Positions 62,405 to 64,000 of a stretch of 64,000 bases of DNA are shown here, one piece after another. A program made the translations under genes and the position numbers. The DNA comes from Amycolatopsis saalfeldensis. Lineage in GTDB: Bacteria; Actinomycetota; Actinomycetes; Mycobacteriales; Pseudonocardiaceae. The DNA lies in assembly GCF_900110575.1 (NCBI RefSeq), contig NZ_FOEF01000009.1, forward strand, positions 186,001-250,000. The letters run 5' to 3'. The notes below the pieces were generated by a model, which had not been told where the DNA came from, made no database searches, and saw only the letters and a program-made list of their open reading frames with translations. The number at the start of each line of letters is the position of its first letter. Position 1 is the stretch's first letter.

Positions 62405-62510
62405 CGCACATCCCGTCGATCGAAACCTCCTCGACGAGCAGTTCTTCGGCGACAACAGGCTCCTCACCAGCGGAAATGTTGCTCATCGACTCTGCGGTCT
62501 TCTCGGTCAT
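62394..62510 (-). CDS. mftA: Mycofactocin precursor peptide MftA
   Basis: This 38-residue ribosomal peptide starts MTEKTAESMSNIS, has an acidic leader (EEPVVAEELLVEEVS) and ends with the invariant IDGMCGVY. The terminal Val-Tyr is the substrate of MftC and becomes mycofactocin. ATG at 62510 has GGGAG a few bases upstream; longer frames lack a ribosome site. It is the first gene of the operon, divergent from mftR. Confidence 0.93.
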   Translation of the reverse strand: MTEKTAESMSNISAGEEPVVAEELLVEEVSIDGMCGVY

Positions 62511-62578
62511 CGTGACTCCCGTGACACGTAGGCTTTTCGGCACTCTGTGACGAATATCCAGCAGAGTAATGTCACGCA
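62511..62578. promoter_or_regulatory. mftA-mftR divergent control region
   Basis: The gap contains CTCTG (62543-62547) with CAGAG (62562-62566), and GTGAC (62547-62551) with GTCAC (62571-62575). Another GTGAC is at 62521. These could be MftR operators and carry both promoters. In mycobacteria MftR represses the cluster and is relieved by long-chain acyl-CoA. Confidence 0.45.
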
Positions 62579-62617
62579 GTGTCAGAAACAAGCCCCTCCC
62601 GAAGGAACGGCGTCTGG

Positions 62618-63295
62618 ATGACCGAACACGCCCCCGCCGGCACGCCCAGTGCACGCCGCGGCCGCCCGCCCGGTACCAGCGCCCGCAAGCTGGAGGTCAT
62701 CGCGCTGCGACTGTTCGCCGAGCAGGGCTTCCACCAGACGACTGTAGATGAGATCGCGGCGTTAGCCGGCGTTAGCCGACGGACGTTTTTCCGTTACTAC
62801 GACGCGAAATCCGACGTGTTGTGGAACGAATTCGACGCTGAAGTCGAAACGATCCGCACACTGCTCGCCGAGATCTCCGACGAACTCGGCATCATGGACG
62901 CCATCCGAAGCGCAGTCCTGGCCGCCAACCACTACCGCGCCCAGGACGTCCCCGAACTCCGGACGCGGATGCACCTGCTCAACTCCGTTCCCGAACTGGC
63001 CGCGAGCGCGGCGATCCACTACGACGCCTGGGAGCGGGCCATCAGCGCCTACGTCGCCCACCGCACCGGCCACCCCGCTAACACGCTGTACCCCTTGGTC
63101 GTGGGCCAGGCGGTTCTGGCCGCTTGCCGCGCGGGCTACGACCGCTGGGCAGCCCGCGCGGACGCGGACCTCACGCTCTACCTCGATGCCGCGCTACGGG
63201 TGCTCGCCACCGGTTTCACCGACCAGGCCTTGACCGCCGCACCTGCGAGCGGTGTCGAAGACGACGGCCGCCGGCCCGCCGATCCTGGCTCCTAG
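62618..63295 (+). CDS. mftR: Mycofactocin system transcriptional regulator MftR (TetR family)
   Basis: This 225-residue regulator has RRGRPPGTSARKLEVIALRL, the HTH QTTVDEIAALAGVSRRTFFRYYDAKSDVLW and an MftR-type C-domain (LNSVPELAASAAIHYDAWERAISAYVA). Position and sequence both mark it as MftR. ATG 62618 begins MTEHAPAG; GTG at 62579 would add 13 residues and cannot be excluded. It is divergent from mftA. Confidence 0.88.
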   Translation: MTEHAPAGTPSARRGRPPGTSARKLEVIALRLFAEQGFHQTTVDEIAALAGVSRRTFFRYYDAKSDVLWNEFDAEVETIRTLLAEISDELGIMDAIRSAVLAANHYRAQDVPELRTRMHLLNSVPELAASAAIHYDAWERAISAYVAHRTGHPANTLYPLVVGQAVLAACRAGYDRWAARADADLTLYLDAALRVLATGFTDQALTAAPASGVEDDGRRPADPGS

Positions 63296-63455
63296 GCGGG
63301 ATTCCGCGGCGACTACCTCCGCCGCCGGCAGTCGAGTCGTGCAGTCCGGCCCCGTGGCGCCGCAAAGGCCGCGCCCAAGCGCGTGGTTTCGATCGCGCTG
63401 CGCCAACCGGGCCGGCCGGTGGCTCAACAGTTCGTCCAGCAGAGCCGGAGCGGGA

Positions 63456-64000
63456 TCACTCGGCCGGGAGGACGATCGTTTTGAGGCTGTCCGGCTGCTC
63501 GTCGGCGCGGAGAGCGGCTCCCACGGCGGCCAGGCCGTAGCGGGCGGTCACCAGCTCGTCCAGGCGGACCTGCCCGGATTCGACCAGCCCGGCGGCCGTG
63601 GGCCAGGTTCCGGTGTAGCGGAACACCCCGGTGATCACCAGCTCCCGGTTCTGGATGACCGGGATGGGCAGCGCGATCTCGTCGGCACCCATGCCGACCA
63701 GTACCACCGTGCCCGCACCGCGCACCGCCCTGATCCCGCTGACCAATGCGGGGGTGGCTCCGGAGGCGTCGATGAACGCGTCCACCGCCAGGCTGGTGAC
63801 GTCCTCGGTGCGCGGGTCGACGACCTGGGTCGCGCCGAAGCGCGACACGAAGTCGCGCCGCTCGGGCACCGGGTCGGACACGATCACCTCGGTCGCCCCG
63901 AACGCCCGCGCGGTTTGCGCGGTGATCACCCCGATCGGCCCGGCTCCGGCGATCAGCACCCGGGAGCCCGCCGTCAGCTTCGCTTTGCGGCAGGCCCAGA
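63456..64000 (-). CDS. Zinc-dependent alcohol/sorbitol dehydrogenase family protein (5' end outside window)
   Basis: Only the C-terminal part (about 181 residues) is present. It has the cofactor-binding VLIAGAGPIGVITAQTARAFGA, DAFIDASGATPALVSGI and the end LTGVFRYTGTW-type segment seen in threonine/sorbitol dehydrogenases. The frame is open to the right edge. It oxidises an alcohol with NAD(P). Being next to mftR, it may be a mycofactocin-linked dehydrogenase, but that cannot be shown here. The gap 63296-63455 shows no gene. Confidence 0.8.
   Translation of the reverse strand, partial: WACRKAKLTAGSRVLIAGAGPIGVITAQTARAFGATEVIVSDPVPERRDFVSRFGATQVVDPRTEDVTSLAVDAFIDASGATPALVSGIRAVRGAGTVVLVGMGADEIALPIPVIQNRELVITGVFRYTGTWPTAAGLVESGQVRLDELVTARYGLAAVGAALRADEQPDSLKTIVLPAE

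Overview
This 64 kb window is chromosomal DNA of a high-GC actinomycete, most likely Pseudonocardiaceae and probably Amycolatopsis. The evidence is the very high GC content, frequent GTG and TTG starts, leaderless-looking promoters, mycothiol-type DinB and AtuA-family genes, a mycofactocin cluster, and a long GTGAAGGC...GCCTTCAC hairpin between convergent genes of a kind I associate with Amycolatopsis. The genus is an inference; no rRNA or tRNA gene is present.

Layout. 0-12 kb: an oxidoreductase with a divergent TetR regulator, small membrane proteins (one YnfA type), a signal peptidase I, a snapalysin-like metalloprotease, an EAL-CBS-GGDEF protein, a lycopene cyclase, a dGTPase and a large secreted subtilase. 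12-23 kb: a Vms1-like release factor (acVLRF1), an ABC-F ATPase with a structured leader, a small HTH protein, a GT87-like membrane glycosyltransferase, an ABC exporter, a SIS protein, an alpha/beta hydrolase, a cyclopropane fatty acid synthase, an LCP cell-wall ligase and a GNAT acetyltransferase. 23-34 kb: a peroxiredoxin, a degenerate GGDEF-EAL protein, a P450, B12-riboswitch-controlled metE, and the nrdA-nrdB operon, whose R2 subunit has class Ic residues (Phe at the tyrosyl-radical site).

34-47 kb is an acyl-CoA catabolic region. Six genes coupled by overlapping stop and start codons (mycothiol-type DinB, AtuA, acyl-CoA dehydrogenase, carboxylase beta and alpha, second acyl-CoA dehydrogenase) are followed by an SDR and a TetR regulator. 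A divergent enoyl-CoA hydratase and an acetoacetate-decarboxylase-like gene lie upstream. The composition parallels the Pseudomonas acyclic terpene (atu) and leucine/isovalerate (liu) pathways. The carboxyltransferase has Gly where methylcrotonyl-CoA carboxylases have Phe, as described for geranyl-CoA carboxylase.

47-55 kb holds accessory genes: an oxidoreductase with a damaged C-terminus, a CmtR-type metal sensor with a Cys-tagged CDF-like transporter, a GH18 chitinase with a DasR-like operator, a membrane GGDEF protein with a broken active-site motif, a 2OG-Fe(II) oxygenase, a yeast-like cytosine deaminase, a WYL regulator and a TetR regulator. 55.0-56.5 kb is a pseudogene graveyard: a TetR gene, two S9 peptidase fragments and a peptide-binding protein fragment. 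56.8-63.3 kb is a mycofactocin locus in unusual order: mftR divergent from mftA-B-C-E-SDR-mftF-mftD, with no mftG in view. The window ends inside a zinc-type alcohol dehydrogenase, a plausible partner of the locus.
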